64,000 nucleotides of DNA from Actinostola sp. cb2023 (Eukaryota; Cnidaria; Anthozoa; Actiniaria; Actinostolidae): NCBI GenBank assembly GCA_033675265.1, contig JAUJYZ010000860.1, forward strand, positions 1 through 64,000, given 5' to 3'. Below the pieces are notes generated by a model. That model saw only the letters and a program-made list of their open reading frames with translations. It did no database searches and was not told the origin of the DNA. Positions within the stretch are counted from its first letter, which is position 1, and every line of letters begins with the position of its first letter. The translations under genes and the position numbers were made by a program. Positions 48,600 to 61,700 of this stretch are shown here, in pieces.

Positions 48600-49405
48600 A
48601 CTATAATGACTAGGGGCGCAAGCATTTGCGTCAGGCAAAAAGGTGCCGATGAAGCCATATACTTGCGTGCTTATGATTGCGTCAGGCCCGTTTTTACAGT
48701 GACATAAGGCCTCTAATATATATTTGCGCTTATGCTTGCGTCAGGCCCGTTTTCAGTGACATAAGGCCTCTTATATATATATTTGCGCTTATGCTTGCGT
48801 CAGGCCTGTCTTCACAGTGACATAAGGCCTCTTATATATATTTGCGCTTATGCTTGCGTCAGGCCTGGCCTTCTATCACAGTGACATAAGGCCTCTTGTG
48901 CTTGCGCTTATCCTTGTGTCAGGCACGTTTTCACAGTGACATAAGGCCTCTAATATATATTTGCGCTTATGCTTGCGTCAGGCCCATTTTCAGTGACATA
49001 AGGCCTCTTATATATATATTTGCGCTTATGCTTGCGTCAGGCCTGTCTTCACAGTGTCATAAGGCCTCTTGTGCTTGCGCTTATGCTTGTGTCAGGCACG
49101 TTTTCAGTGACATAAGGCCTCTTATATATATTTGCGCTTATGCTTGCGTCAGGCCTGTCTTCATAGTGACATAAGGCCTCTTGTGCTTGCGCTTATCCTT
49201 GTGTCAGGCACGTTTTCACAGTGACATAAGGCCTCTAATATATATTTGCGCTTATGCTTGCGTCAGGCCCGTTTTCAGTGACATAAGGCCTCTTATACTC
49301 TTATACTGCTTCCGTCGGGTCTGTTTTCACAGTGAGTAAGGCCTCTTGTACTTGTGCTTGCGTCAGGCTCGTTTTCAGTGACATACGGCCTCTTGTGTTT
49401 GCGTT
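48600..49405. repeat. About 58-bp tandem repeat array
   Basis: About 13 units of 54-62 bp sharing TTGCGCTTATGCTTGCGTCA, GTTTTCAGTGACATAAGG and CCTCTTATATATA. Unit variants (CTTGTGCTTGCG against CTTATATATATT) alternate, giving a higher-order pattern. Confidence 0.93.
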
Positions 49406-50089
49406 GCTAGTGAAAACCAGATGTAGTATTGCAAACGGTGGTGATTACAGGATTGCGCGTATTTAATTTTACGAAGTGATTGGAGGTTCTTTCGTTAAAC
49501 GCAAAGCAGTAACATGGTAATAATCGGTAATCAATTTAGTATATTGTGTTTGCTATTGTTGTATTCCAATAATATAAAATTGTTATTTATGATTCTAAAC
49601 CGATTGTCTTTATATGTCCCGTCCAAACGTACAGGGCGCGTGAAAACGATTGTCTTTTAAAAACGAATTTCCCGTGTACACGACCGCGTCCTCTGCGTTT
49701 TGGAACTGAAACTCAATTTTCGATCGAATCGTATACACGTGGGCTGAAGGCCAAGACGAAGGTAATAAAAACATATCACTTTGTAACAATAAAGCTTTTC
49801 TCTTTAATTTGTATAATTCTAGTATTTGTGGCTGTTTAACGTTACAGCATGCTCTCAGGGGGAGGGGAGGAGAAAACTGTGAGGGATGGGGAGAGGAAAA
49901 GGGGATAGGGTCTCCTTTTTTCTCCTATCCCCTCCCCCTCCCTGGGCACCTGTTCACAGAGTAGCATAGTACCACGTTTTCAACTAAGAATATATATAAG
50001 TTATCACCATATGTGGTGCATATATTTCATTATCAGCAAGCTTTTTAGAAAAATTAATTAATGTATAATTTATGAGAATTTCATAGAAA
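49406..50089. other. Intergenic with one small hairpin
   Basis: Contains a G/C-skewed hairpin at about 49857-49945 (GGGGGAGGGGAGG against CCTCCCCCTCCC). Otherwise nothing recognised. Confidence 0.55.
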
Positions 50090-50096
50090 GTTGCAC

Positions 50097-50446
50097 CACA
50101 GGTAGCCCAAGCGCAGCATTTGTATAAGAGAATGTATGGGAATTATTCAATGGTGGATTTTCAGCGTAAATATTGAATAAATGTTACTGTAACTTACTAT
50201 GTGTCTTGAAGTAGTTCCTGCCAATGTCTGGAGCGAGTTTCAGAATTTTTCGGAATTTTTTCCCTCCCCTTACACAGAGGGAAAAAATTCCGAAAAATTC
50301 TGAAACTCGCTCCAGACATTGGCAGGAACTACTTCAAGACACATAGTAAGTTACAGTAACATTTATTCAATATTTACGCTGAAAATCCACCATTGAATAA
50401 TTCCCATACATTCTCTTATACAAATGCTGCGCTTGGGCTACCTGTG
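50097..50446. mobile_element. Fold-back MITE, CACAGGTAGCCC family, copy C
   Basis: A nearly perfect hairpin centred near 50272 with ends CACAGGTAGCCCAAGCG and complement. Flanked by perfect GTTGCAC copies at 50090-50096 and 50447-50453. Confidence 0.92.
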
Positions 50447-50453
50447 GTTGCAC

Positions 50454-51960
50454 ATGTACAGTAAAATAACATACAGCAATTTCAAAAAACGTTGATACTG
50501 AATATAGTGTATAATTCCAAGACCGAAATGCATTATGGGACTTGTGTTTTATTGTCTAAAGTAATATAAATAATAATAATATATTTTTTGTGTATTCCAT
50601 CAGAAACAATATACTAGCTCCATATGGCGAACAAATCGCTGTATATTTACTTTTTATTTCAAAATAACGAGGCCCGCACTAGGAATGCACTATTCAGTAT
50701 GCAGTATTCAGTTTTCAACATTTTTTGAAATTGCTGTACACATGAATTTTTAAATAGAAATGTAGGTGCAGTGTATGCGTATATCAAAATAATTAACTAG
50801 CCGTTTCTAATAGAAAGTGAAGTGCTGCGAGTTGAATTAGTTGCAAAATGTAACTGTGAACACCTACATTTCAGCAAATTATATGATATATTTTGGGCTT
50901 CCTGTGCTTCAAATTGGCGACACAATAGACCTCGACACAATAGACCTCTTTAGCTTCGTATGTAAATTGCCCATTTCAAACCATGTGATGTAAACATGGT
51001 GTTCTCTGGAGAATTAGTCCTTTCAATATGAACGAATAAATTTCAGAAATATAATAGCCTGCATAGCCAGGCTCTGGGACAGGGAAATGGGGAGGGGGAG
51101 ATGGGTCTGGGGACGAGGAGGGGAGCGAAGAGGGGGATTGGGGAGAAGGGATTGCATACAAGCGAAATAAATTCATGTTTTATCACTCGACAGAAGCCAC
51201 AATTGAAGCACAGGAAGCCCAAACATAGAAGTGAACTTTAAAATATATCATATCATTTGCTAGTAGATGAATAAAACTTAAGAACATCTAGATTATAGAT
51301 GTGTAGATGACCAGCTATTCGTTTGTTTATCAGTTCTAGCACGATTATCACTGCGAACTTTCATCATCTCCCGTACACGGCTGGTAGACAATCTTTGAAA
51401 TATGAATTTATTTCGCTTGATAATACACACATCTTCCTTTTCATCACGTTTAATCAAAAGCCAGTCTTGAATATTAGTACGTATTACACTGTAGAATTTA
51501 TGCAGTAGTATTTTAGTCGAACTTGAAACGGTCGATGTGAGGTAAAATAAAGTACGCATGTATTCTTATTTACCGTCATCGTAGAACGAACTTTGACGGC
51601 TTCTGCTCCATGATTAAATTACCTTGAACATATACCAGTAGATGAATAAAACTTAAGAACATCTAGATTTAATATAGATGTGTAGATGACCAGCTATTCG
51701 TTTGTTTATCAGTTCTAGCACGATTATCACGGCGAACTTTCATCATCTCCCGTACACGGCTATAGTAGACAATCTCGCCAAATATTCCTGACTGTATAGT
51801 CGCTATGTCAAGCTTTCGCTTTCTCCGAGTGTAACTACAATGCAACCAATAGCTACAAGGAGAACGTATTGTATCACAGCGGCCATGTTAGGGTTGGTAC
51901 TTTATGTATCATAAATATATTGTATTTAACATGTCTTTATGGTATCTATATATTCTTATT
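50454..51960. repeat. Intergenic with inverted and direct duplications
   Basis: TTTGGGCTTCCTGTGCTTCAA near 50893 is inverted at about 51205-51224, with outer matches (ATATGATATATTTT), a CACAGG-type fold-back derivative. A one-ended TAGCCTGC(A)TAGCC relative starts near 51057. A direct duplication of about 125 bp (GATGACCAGCTATTCGTTTG) sits at 51263-51385 and 51640-51764. No gene seen. Confidence 0.7.
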
Positions 51961-51964
51961 GTTT

Positions 51965-52827
51965 CCCCTGTGTTCCCCAGTATTCCTATGTATTCCTATG
52001 TATTCCCCTGTATTCCCATGTATTCCTATGTATTCCTATGTATTCCTATGTATTCCCCTGTATTCCCCTGTATTCTTATGTATTCCCCTGTATTCCCCTG
52101 TATTCCTATGTATTCCCCTGTATTCCCCTGTATTCCCCTGTATTCCCCTGTATTCCCATGTATTCCTATGTATTCCCCTGTATTCCCCTGTATTCCTATG
52201 TATTCCCCTGTATTCCCCTGTATTCCCCTGTATTCCTATGTATTCCCCTGTATTCCCCTGTATTCCTATGTATTCCCCTGTATTCCCCTGTATTCCCCTG
52301 TATTCCTATGTATTCCCCTGTATTCCTTTGTATTCCCCTGTATTCCTATGTATTCCCCTGTATTCCCCTGTATTCCTATGTATTCCCCTGTATTCCTATG
52401 TATTCCCCTGTATTCCTATGTATTCCCCTGTATTCCCCTGTATTCCTATGTATTCCCCTGTATTCCCCTGTATTCCTATGTATTCCCATGTATTCCCCTG
52501 TATTCCTATGTATTCCCCTGTATTCCCATGTATTCCCATGTATTCCCCTGTATTCCTATGTATTCCCCTGTATTCCCCTGTGTTCCCCTGTGTTCCTATG
52601 TATTCCCCTGTATTCCCATGTATTCCCCTGTATTCCTATGTATTCCCCTGTATTCCTATGTATTCCCCTGTATTCCCCTGTATTCCTATGTATTCCCCTG
52701 TATTCCCATGTATTCCCCTGTATTCCCCTGTATTCCCCTGTATTCCTATGTATTCCCCTGTATTCCCCTGTATTCCCCTGTATTCCCCGGTATTCCCCTG
52801 TATTCCCCTGTATTCCCCTGTATTCCT
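51965..52827. repeat. 10-bp tandem array TATTCCCCTG/TATTCCTATG
   Basis: About 86 decamers in strict register. Since 10 bp is not a multiple of 3, a 30-bp super-period opens all three plus-strand frames; these proteins are artefacts. It is unrelated in sequence to the decamer arrays at 2531 and 9020. Confidence 0.97.
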
Positions 52828-53286
52828 TCTAACATCCATTTCTCCACTTGTCACTCTAGCTTTTCTACATACATTCTACTCCTTTCCTCTTTCTCTCATT
52901 TTTTTAACATCGGATTTCTGGATTTTTCACGCCACATTTCTACATACATTTCACTTTGTTGTTCTTTCTCTCCTTATTTCTGTCATCTATGTCTCCACTT
53001 GTTACTCTAGTTTTTATCTATGGACATTCTACTTCCCTCTTCTTTCTCTCCAGCTTATTTCTATCATCTATTTTTGTACTTGTCACTGTATTATTTCTAC
53101 ATGCATTCTACTTCCCTCGTCTTTCTGTCCTTATTTCTATCATCTCTTTCTCTACTTGTCACTAGTTTTTCTACATATATTCTACTTTCCTCTTCTTTCT
53201 CTCTAGCTTATTTCTATCATCTCTTTCTCTTCTTCTCAGTCTAGTTTTTCTACATACATTCTACTTCCTTTTTCTGACTCTTTCTT
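52828..53286. repeat. C/T-rich degenerate repeat
   Basis: Units of about 70 bp with CATTCTACTTCCCTC, TTTCTATCATCT and CTCCACTTGTCACTCTAG-like blocks recur four or five times. No gene. Confidence 0.75.
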
Positions 53287-54071
53287 GGTGTTGCAAGGCA
53301 CCAAACCTGAACCTGCTTGATCGACATTCACATAACTGGCACCAAACCTGTTCTTGCTATCTACATCCACACCGGCTTGTATGGCACCAAACATATATCC
53401 TCTTTTTAAAGAGCTATATTCACATAGATGACATAGATGACATCTTTTTTATTGTAAGTTTTTGAGGACACACTATATACTTCTCTCAGTTAATCTTGAC
53501 TCTCAATCTGTTATACTAAGTGGGACACCAGGTCACTGGGACACCTTCACTACTGTACATGTCCCGGGCCGACCCGGGACACCTCTATATACATTGCACT
53601 TAGCACACTACATGTATATCTCAGTCTGTTATACCAAGTGGGACACCGGGTCACTGGGACACCTAACATACTGTCCCGGGTTGGCCCGGGACAGTGGGAC
53701 AGTATGTTAGGTGTCCCAGTGACCCGGTATAACAGACTGAGATATACATGTAAGTGTGCTAAATAAGTACAATGCACAATGTATGTAGAGGTGTCCTGGG
53801 TCGGCCCGGGACAGTATAGTGAAGGTGTCCCAGTGACCTGGTGTCCCACTTAGTATAACAGATTGAGAGTCAAGATACTGAGAGAAGTATATAGTATGTA
53901 CTCAAAAACTTACAGTAACAAAAGAGTGTCATCTATGTGAATATAGGTCTTTAAAAAGAGGATATGTTTGGTGCCATACAAGCCGGTGTGGATGTAGATA
54001 GCAAGAACAGGTTTGGTGCCAGTTATGTGAATGTAGATCAAGCAGGCTCAGGTTTGGTGCCTTGCAACACC
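53287..54071. mobile_element. Palindrome, about 785 bp (structure 4)
   Basis: GGTGTTGCAAGGCACCAAAC at the left is mirrored at the right end, symmetric about 53679. Inside each arm GGGACACC and GTCCCGGG motifs recur. TTTGGTGCCA-type motifs repeat three times near each end. No clear target duplication found; the arms differ by a few substitutions. Confidence 0.85.
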
Positions 54072-55442
54072 AAGTTAAGAGCCCTTTTTCTTTCTCCTAT
54101 TCATCTCACCCTCTTTAATCCTCTTCCTTTTAATTCATTCATCCCGTGTTGTGTTTCACCTTGCCTTCACTTTGCTTTCGTTCCTTTTGCTTCCTCCAGC
54201 TCCAACCCTCACATTCACTCTACCTACTTTCTCTCCCCTAAATGTGGAACTCACGCCCTATTTATCTCTCCCCCATCCTCTCCCCCTAGCGCCCGCCCAT
54301 AAATCCATGCCCTCATCCATTCGCTTTTCTCCCGTATCCCAGCTGTCCCCCTCCTATACATATCAAACTTATGTTATACAAAAGGTCATTGTTTCACATA
54401 TGCAGATGAGGCGAGTCTTGTTTAGGCGAAAAACAGCATGATTTTGATACATTTTTGCTTTTTACTGCATTGTTAAAATACAAATCAAAAACCTACCAAC
54501 GGAATATCAAAGACGAATATGTAAGGAATGAATAAGCTGGCAATTCAAGCACAAATAAAGAGGTTTGAAGGTGGCATTTTCCGTTTCTTCAAAGTCAATC
54601 GAACTGAAATCTCTGAAGAGATATAGGAGAGCGTGACATACGCTGCACACAAAATCCCTCTGAATTCTTTGGGAATTGTGTCAATCAAAAACCTACCGCC
54701 GGATTCTAATGCTCTGTAATTGTACGCGCATTTTGATATAAAATACATGTATATTAAACTTAATTAAGCGGTGGGCAAAATGAAATCTAAAACTCTTTGT
54801 TTGGTAATTGTGAACATCATATTGGTGCTCTGTATCTCGGTCTGTATGTAGAAGCTACATAGGCCGGCGAATTCGCAAATAAATTATGGCTCGGAAAGGA
54901 CGTTTTTTGAAGGCAATTTCCAATATTTACACGCACGAGATCAATAAGTTAGTTCGAATTTGTGATATATTTTCCCGTTGAGGAAACATATGCAGCTTTT
55001 CCATCCTCTCTTATATTTTAGCTACCTGATTTACACATTGTCAAAGGAAAAATATGAATTCAGAAATGATAAACCAGTCACGTACGAATCTGCTTTATTT
55101 AGCGGTCATAGTGAACACATTGCTGGATCAATCGGGCCTCACGTGCATTAGTAAACAAAGCATTAACAAAAAACATTGTCCGCGTGATACTGGATCCCAA
55201 CAGGAGCAAATGTTCAATGATGCAGACTGGACATAAGTTTGATATGATTTACAATCTCATCCATTTCCCATTTTTCCATGAACCTCCGCCATCCCTCTGT
55301 GGGCGTCGCCCTTGTCTTTATTGTCCCTCTTTCCTTATTGTCTCTAGCCCCATTCTAACATCATCCCAGCAGTTTAAAACTTTCCTTCTCCCGTCGCCTC
55401 TGTCCCTGGCCCCCTTTCACCTTTCCCTCACCTCATCCCCAG
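54072..55442. other. Intergenic, nothing recognised
   Basis: C/T-rich stretch at about 54085-54360 and again at 55265-55440; the rest is AT-rich. AAAACCTACC occurs at about 54488 and 54689. No exon recognised. Confidence 0.5.
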
Positions 55443-55852
55443 TACCTCCTCACACACTCCGACTGTACACTGCCAACGCAATCCCTCTGGATTAACCAGT
55501 CGATTATCAAAAATAATTTCTCTCACTCTCTACCATTCTATACTAACACTGCACTCCACTACCACATTCATTCCCCTGTTTTGAAAATCGACTAGTGGCT
55601 ATACCAGAACGATAGAGTTAGCGAGGTATTCAGGACAACGCGGGCGAGGGGTGAAGTAATTTTAAATTGTGGTGTGGAAATAGAAGAAAAGACGAATGTG
55701 AAAAATGAATAAAGCCAAATGAGTGTGGTAGTGCAGTGCAGTACTGTTAGTATAGAATGGTAGAGAGAGAGATAAATTATTTTTGATAATCGACTGGTTA
55801 ATCCAGAGGGATTGCGTTGGCAGTGTACAGTCAGAGTTTGTGTGAGGAGGTA
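55443..55852. mobile_element. Palindrome, about 410 bp (structure 5)
   Basis: ACCTCCTCACACACTCCGAC at the left and its mirror at 55828-55850, with inner GGATTAACCAGTCGATTATC matched at about 55785. The loop is about 55580-55690. No gene. Confidence 0.8.
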
Positions 55853-56260
55853 TACTTCGAGGGGAGCTATTGCCTTTATGAACCTGTTTTTTTTGTGTAG
55901 GCACGTGCCTTTTTTGCAATGGGGTAGCTACACCACTGGTCTATATTACTATGATGTTAAAGGAATTAAAGTGTTTTATAAACTTCAATATTGTTCTTGA
56001 TGATTCTGTCCCCCTCATAAACAAGCTGTAATGTCATAATGAAAAAATTAAAAAATTAAAAATATAAAAATAAAAATATAAAAAATGATATTGGGTATTT
56101 ACCTACAATGAACATATCAAACACTTGAAAGAGCTTTTTCTTCACCCAAGCACTTGAAGTTGGTTAAACAAACTTGGCTGCACTTCATTTTTTCCCACCA
56201 CACTTTTCTCTCTATTTTACATCCATGCAGTTCTCAGTTTGGATACAAGATGAATGACTC
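55853..56260. other. Intergenic, nothing recognised
   Basis: Contains an A-rich run of AAATATAAAAA units at about 56040-56090. Confidence 0.55.
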
Positions 56261-56490
56261 TTTCAATGACTCTAAAAATGACTCTTAAAAGTGACCTACA
56301 TGACTATAAAGATGACCTAAAATGACTAATAATGGCTCTTAAAAGTGACCTAAAATGACTCTAGAAATGACTCTAAGAATGACCTCAGCTTAAAAAGTGA
56401 CCTAAATGACTCCAAAGATGACCTGAAATGACTCTTAAAAGTGACCTAAAATGACTCTAAAAATGACTCTAAAAATGACCTGATAAAGAA
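56261..56490. repeat. AAATGACTCTAA-type minisatellite
   Basis: About 18 degenerate units of 12-13 bp (AAAATGACTCTA, AAAAGTGACCTA), ending at the stop codon of the FAM169-like gene, so they probably form its 3' untranslated region on the minus strand. Confidence 0.9.
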
Positions 56491-56499
56491 CATTTAGAA

Positions 56500-57656
56500 T
56501 CACCCTATATCAGAATTTCCCTTCGCAGTAGTCTTCAATGACAGCCATAAATTTATCCTGCCATACATCCCACCAGGCTCCCAACACTCCCAGATTCTAT
56601 CCCGGTTCTCTGTGTTGCGACTTAAAATCTTCAGACATATTGTCTTGATGGTTTTACCAAGTGGCGATGAAAACCCAACGTCCTGGTTTGGAAAACTTTG
56701 TAGGAAGTCTTCAACCATTTTTGTAGCAAGGCCTCTTTTACGGCATGCTTTTCGTACGAAAATTGTGTCCAGAACATTAATTGTCCAGACGTCAGGGGAG
56801 AAGTAGGATATTAGCTTTCCTTTTTGTTTTATTGAATAGAAGCCAATGGCTTTTCCCGAGTGCCACATTAGTTTGGCTGTTTCGTTGGGCGGGTGGTGTC
56901 CAAATGTTGGATCATCTGTCATTCTTTCATGCTGATTGAAGACTATTCCATTTAAGATTGACAATACAAGCCGCTCACCAAATGTTCTAACATCTTCTAA
57001 ACCATTCCTAAATGCAAATGAATTCAAAATTCATTACATTTTTTAACAAGCTAAGAGTACAGTGGAGTTAGAAGAAGTTTAATCGGGATAATTTTCTTGC
57101 TACAGTATTTTGTATTCCAATAAGCCGCATCCCGGTTTTTATCCCGCGTCCCTCGTCCGCGTCCTAAATGTCCGCGTCTTCACTTCCGCAAGTCCGCGGC
57201 ACAAAAATAAAAATCATAATTTGCTCGCAAGGCAAGGCGAGTTTAATAGTATTAGACAGAACAGCTTTAGAACGTGTGAAAATGTCCAATAATTTAAAGC
57301 TCAAGCTCAGTTTTCTACAAATAAAATACATTTTACCTTGAAACGTCATACGACGATAACATTTCCTCCACACTCCACCATTTTTGGGCTACTCTGACTG
57401 CTGCGATATGACCTCCACCGCCGTCACAACGAAGAAGAAGGACTCGATGACCCGGGGAATACTCGTCAAAGATTATATGACGAACAATGTTGGATAGATG
57501 TTCGTCAACCTTCAACAACAATCCACAACGTCCACAATGTACTCCCTCGAGCGAGTCTTTGAGGAGCTCGAGTTCTTCCTCGACGTCGTTATTAATGTCG
57601 TAATACGACTTGACCAAATCTACAGGGAACAATTTAGGTTGTTCTGTCTTTGACAT
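56500..57656 (-). CDS. FAM169-like protein (GNAT-fold, SLAP75 family)
   Basis: Two minus-strand exons join in frame: 57656-57337 and 57007-56500 (GT-AG), 275 aa. Start chosen at MSKTEQPKLFPVDL because FAM169 proteins begin shortly before an FPVD motif; an upstream in-frame ATG at 57761 would add 35 residues. Matching features in order: FPVDLVKSYYDI near the start, RVAQKWWSVEEML before the intron, NGLEDVRTFGERLVLSILN, GKAIGFYSIK, VLDTIFVRKACRKRGLATKM (acetyltransferase-like strand and CoA-loop region), and WECWEPGGMYGRI near the end. The nuclear-lamina-associated human FAM169A has a long extra C-terminal tail that is absent here, so this resembles the short FAM169B form. Catalytic activity is unproven for the family. 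Confidence 0.85.
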
Positions 57657-57788
57657 TTTACGGACAGGCTCGTTTTGGTCTCTTTGTTCATCGAATTCTC
57701 TACAGCAACGAAATGTTGAACTCCCTGTCAAACTCAACGCCATAACAAAAAAAAACAACACAGGAATCCCATAACCGGAAGTGCCAAT

Positions 57789-58092
57789 ATTGCTTGGTTT
57801 TAATCAGCTGTTAAAAATTCCTGACCTCCATATATGCTATCAGAGAGTATTCTATTTGAAAAGGTGCACGAGACCGGAAACGACGTCTATTGATATCAAC
57901 CAATTAATAATAATCAATAATTGCTTGATTTCATTAGACGTCACTTCCGTTCTCGTGAGGAAAACCGAATTTGCACCTTTTGAATAGAATACTCTCTGCT
58001 TGATAGCACATGGGGGCATGCAGTTTCTGCCTGTCATATGAAGCAAATAATGAGATTCAAGGAGTTTTAACAGCTGATTGAAACCAAGCAAT
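57789..58092. mobile_element. Fold-back element upstream of the FAM169-like gene
   Basis: ATTGCTTGGTTTTAATCAGC and its mirror, with inner matches GAGAGTATTCTATT/AATAGAATACTCTC and AAACGACGTCTA/TAGACGTCACTT. It lies about 30 bases beyond the upstream ATG of that gene. Confidence 0.8.
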
Positions 58093-58099
58093 TGAATGA

Positions 58100-58537
<438 letters not shown>

Positions 58538-58734
58538 ACATAAAATTATTAATTTAAATTATTATTATTGTATATTATATATGATATTTTTTGGGTAGAA
58601 AACACAAGGTTTCATTTCTGGCTTTAAAAATACTATAAACTAAGTACTTTTTATACATTTTAAATTATTATTATTTGTTTATTATTTGCTTGACAAATTG
58701 CAGCATAATTAGCATTAACTGAGAACAGCTGGTT

Positions 58735-61700
58735 TTACCTTCTTTTTACAGTACAAAAGACTCCATTTAATGGTCTTACAGTTAGGGTTTCTTCATATAT
58801 AAGCTTTTGACCTGGGACTAACTGCACATCAAAGTGCCTGTACAATCTTGACATCAGGACTTTGGCTTCAAATTGCGCCAGCGTTTTGCCAATACAAGTC
58901 CTTGGACCTAAGGAAAATGGAAAGTACATTGGACCAGATATGCTACCAGCCTCAGATTCAGCAAACCGATCTGGATTGAAGTCTTTAGCATTTGGCCAAG
59001 TTTGTTCATCGTGATGGACGATGAATTGGGAAATGCTGATGTAGGAATCAGCAGGAATGGTATGGCCATTTAGCTCAATCTCGTCTGGAGACCAACGTGC
59101 TAGAATAGAGATGGGTGGATGCAGGCGCAAGCTTTCTTTGAAAGTTTGTCCCAAGTATTCTAACTTTCCAAGGTCTTCAAAGTGGCAATAGCTTTTGGAT
59201 GGCTGCGACAGTCCAATAACTTGGTCAATTTCTTGTACGACTCTAAATGCAAGCACATAAAATACCAGCATTTTATTTTCTTTCACTACATTAATTAATA
59301 TGGGAAACATAAACTGAAAAAGAGTTTTTCAACAATGCAAAAGACCTCAGAAAGAAGGGCAGCTAATGTCATTACTGGAGTCATTTTCATATGAGTGGGA
59401 AGGTTACAGTACTGTGCCGTGTCGTATTGAAAGAGTTTGATTGGATGAGATGCATCTGCACGCTTTTTAATTCGGTTGAGAAAAGTAGCCATTTGAGTGT
59501 CACGGTACTAGGTTTCCCACTCATATGAAAATGACTAGATATTTTATACATCATTCTTGAAACTATATATACAGATACAAACATTTCTAAAGTACCTTTT
59601 CTGTATCTCAGGATGCATTCCCAGTTCAAACACTGTGAAGGCTAGCTGATTTGAAGTAGTTTCCTGACCTAAAGAAAATATTAACCATGTATTATGATCT
59701 ACAGTTTATACACATAGAGCTGCTTACGTATGAGTGGGAAACCTTTCTGAACCAATCACAAAGTGTGCAAATGCCTCTCATCCAATCAAACTCTTTCAAT
59801 ATGTCGAAGCATGGCAAGGCACTATAAATTTCCCACTCTATGAATATGTTTCCCACTCTAAACAATGGACCATCTAAACTTTATTGTATTAAAGAAAGAC
59901 ACATGGTGCACAGTGACTGTATGACTCTCCGTCATCGTGCGGTATCCAAGCATTCTGATTGGTTGTGAAATGATTTTGCGTGTTGTGATTGGTTGAATAC
60001 AATGTCTTCAATTCCGTACAGTGAGCGTAACTCTGTACCGTAGGTTTCCCACTCATACGTGACCGACACCAGATATATAACCCATTGTCTGAAGACATAT
60101 TGTGCATGTGTACATTAAATTCACATATGGAGCTTGTGCATTCAAAATGTAATTTATTATTATTATTGTATGTTACTAAACAAATAGATTCCATTTTACC
60201 ATGCATCTGTTCTCTTATAGATGCACAGATGACATCAAAATGTGGTGAGAACCAAAAAGTGTGCAACAAGAAAAAGTCGAGTGGCATGACCATGCTTGTT
60301 CTCACTATAAGTTTTGATGTCTTCTGTTTCCCTCGCTCTTACAGTACCGCCTAAAATTATTGCAACAGCTAAGAACCGCAACGGACTTTTGCGTTTTTAT
60401 TTTGTATAAAAATATAAAAATAATTTCCTCATGATACGTACCTGCTATAAAGAAAGTCAAAACCTCATCTACCAGTTCCTCTATGGTTAATGACGAATCT
60501 CTTGTTACCATAGTAACAATGTGATTAAGGACATCTGGCGGTGTCTCCTCTCCATGCTGAATGGCTGCCAGTCTGTCCAAGATAACTTTTTTGCCAAATT
60601 CCCTTATGTCTTGAATAGCTTTGATAACCTTTCTTTGGTAAGGATAGGAAAAAATGTTGACTCTCCAAAAATGGAGTGACATAAATTGTTGAATTCCTTT
60701 CAGTGCTGTGTAGTTTGCTACTGGGAGAGTACTACTAGGATCTTTGATAGTATGAAGGTCAACACCAAATGCAACCTAAAATGAATGAATGAATGGATGA
60801 ATGAATGGAAGAATGAATGAATAACTGGAATATAGAAAAATTACCAAATGTGTTTTAATTTTTTTGGTCCAGGAAAGAAGGAATAAAAGAGAGAAATAAT
60901 GAATGAATGAAATAATGAATAAACAACTGGAATTAATGCAAGTATAAACAGGAAGAATAATTAGTGGAACCCGGTTAATACGGACACCATCGGGGCGAGA
61001 CGCAGTGTCTGTATTAACCGGGTGTCCGTATTAAACAGGTATATTTTATAGGCATTTGTATGAGTTTCGATTCGGCCGGGACAGAACAATATGCCCGTAA
61101 TAACCGGGTGTCCATATTAAATGGGTGTCCATAAGGCCAGGTTGCACTGTAAATGAATGAAGTGATGGATGGATAGGTGGATTGATTTATAGATCGATGG
61201 AAGAATGGATGAATGAACAGAGAGATAGATGGATGGATGAGTGAATGGAAATAAAATTGAGAGATAACGTGACATTTACCTTTCCAATAATATCTAGAGT
61301 AATCCTGGAAAATTCCTCTGCTATATTCACTTGTTTATTTGTATCTGCATAGCTGCCAATTTTATCCAAAAATCGATCACAAATCTCATTAAAAGCTGGC
61401 ATCAGATTCATCAAATAACGTCGATGAAACGCTGGATTCAGCATCATTCTCTTCCTCTGCCAAGCAATGTGGTCTGTCTCTGTTAGAATCCCTCTCCCAG
61501 CGGCCCTTTGACCATAGACGAAAGCTATTTTACCATACGTTCTCTTGGACTTTGGTAAATTTAAAGTCACCAAAACCTTTTTAGTAGTTTCCGCAGAATA
61601 AGCAGTTACAAAAGGGATATGCAAAACCCAAAAAACAAATACTGGACCATATATATCCTTCCATTTCTCGCATAGCTGGTAGATAGTCTTCTTTTCTTGC

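Noticed and set aside
51869..53206. Three overlapping long plus-strand frames (up to 445 codons) rich in Tyr-Ser-Pro-Val-Phe
   Set aside because: They are forced by the strict 10-bp repeat, whose 30-bp super-period keeps every frame open; no start context, domain or splice evidence.
60305..60682. 125-codon minus-strand frame as a separate gene
   Set aside because: It is exon 2 of the P450 read through its donor site at 60441 into the intron.
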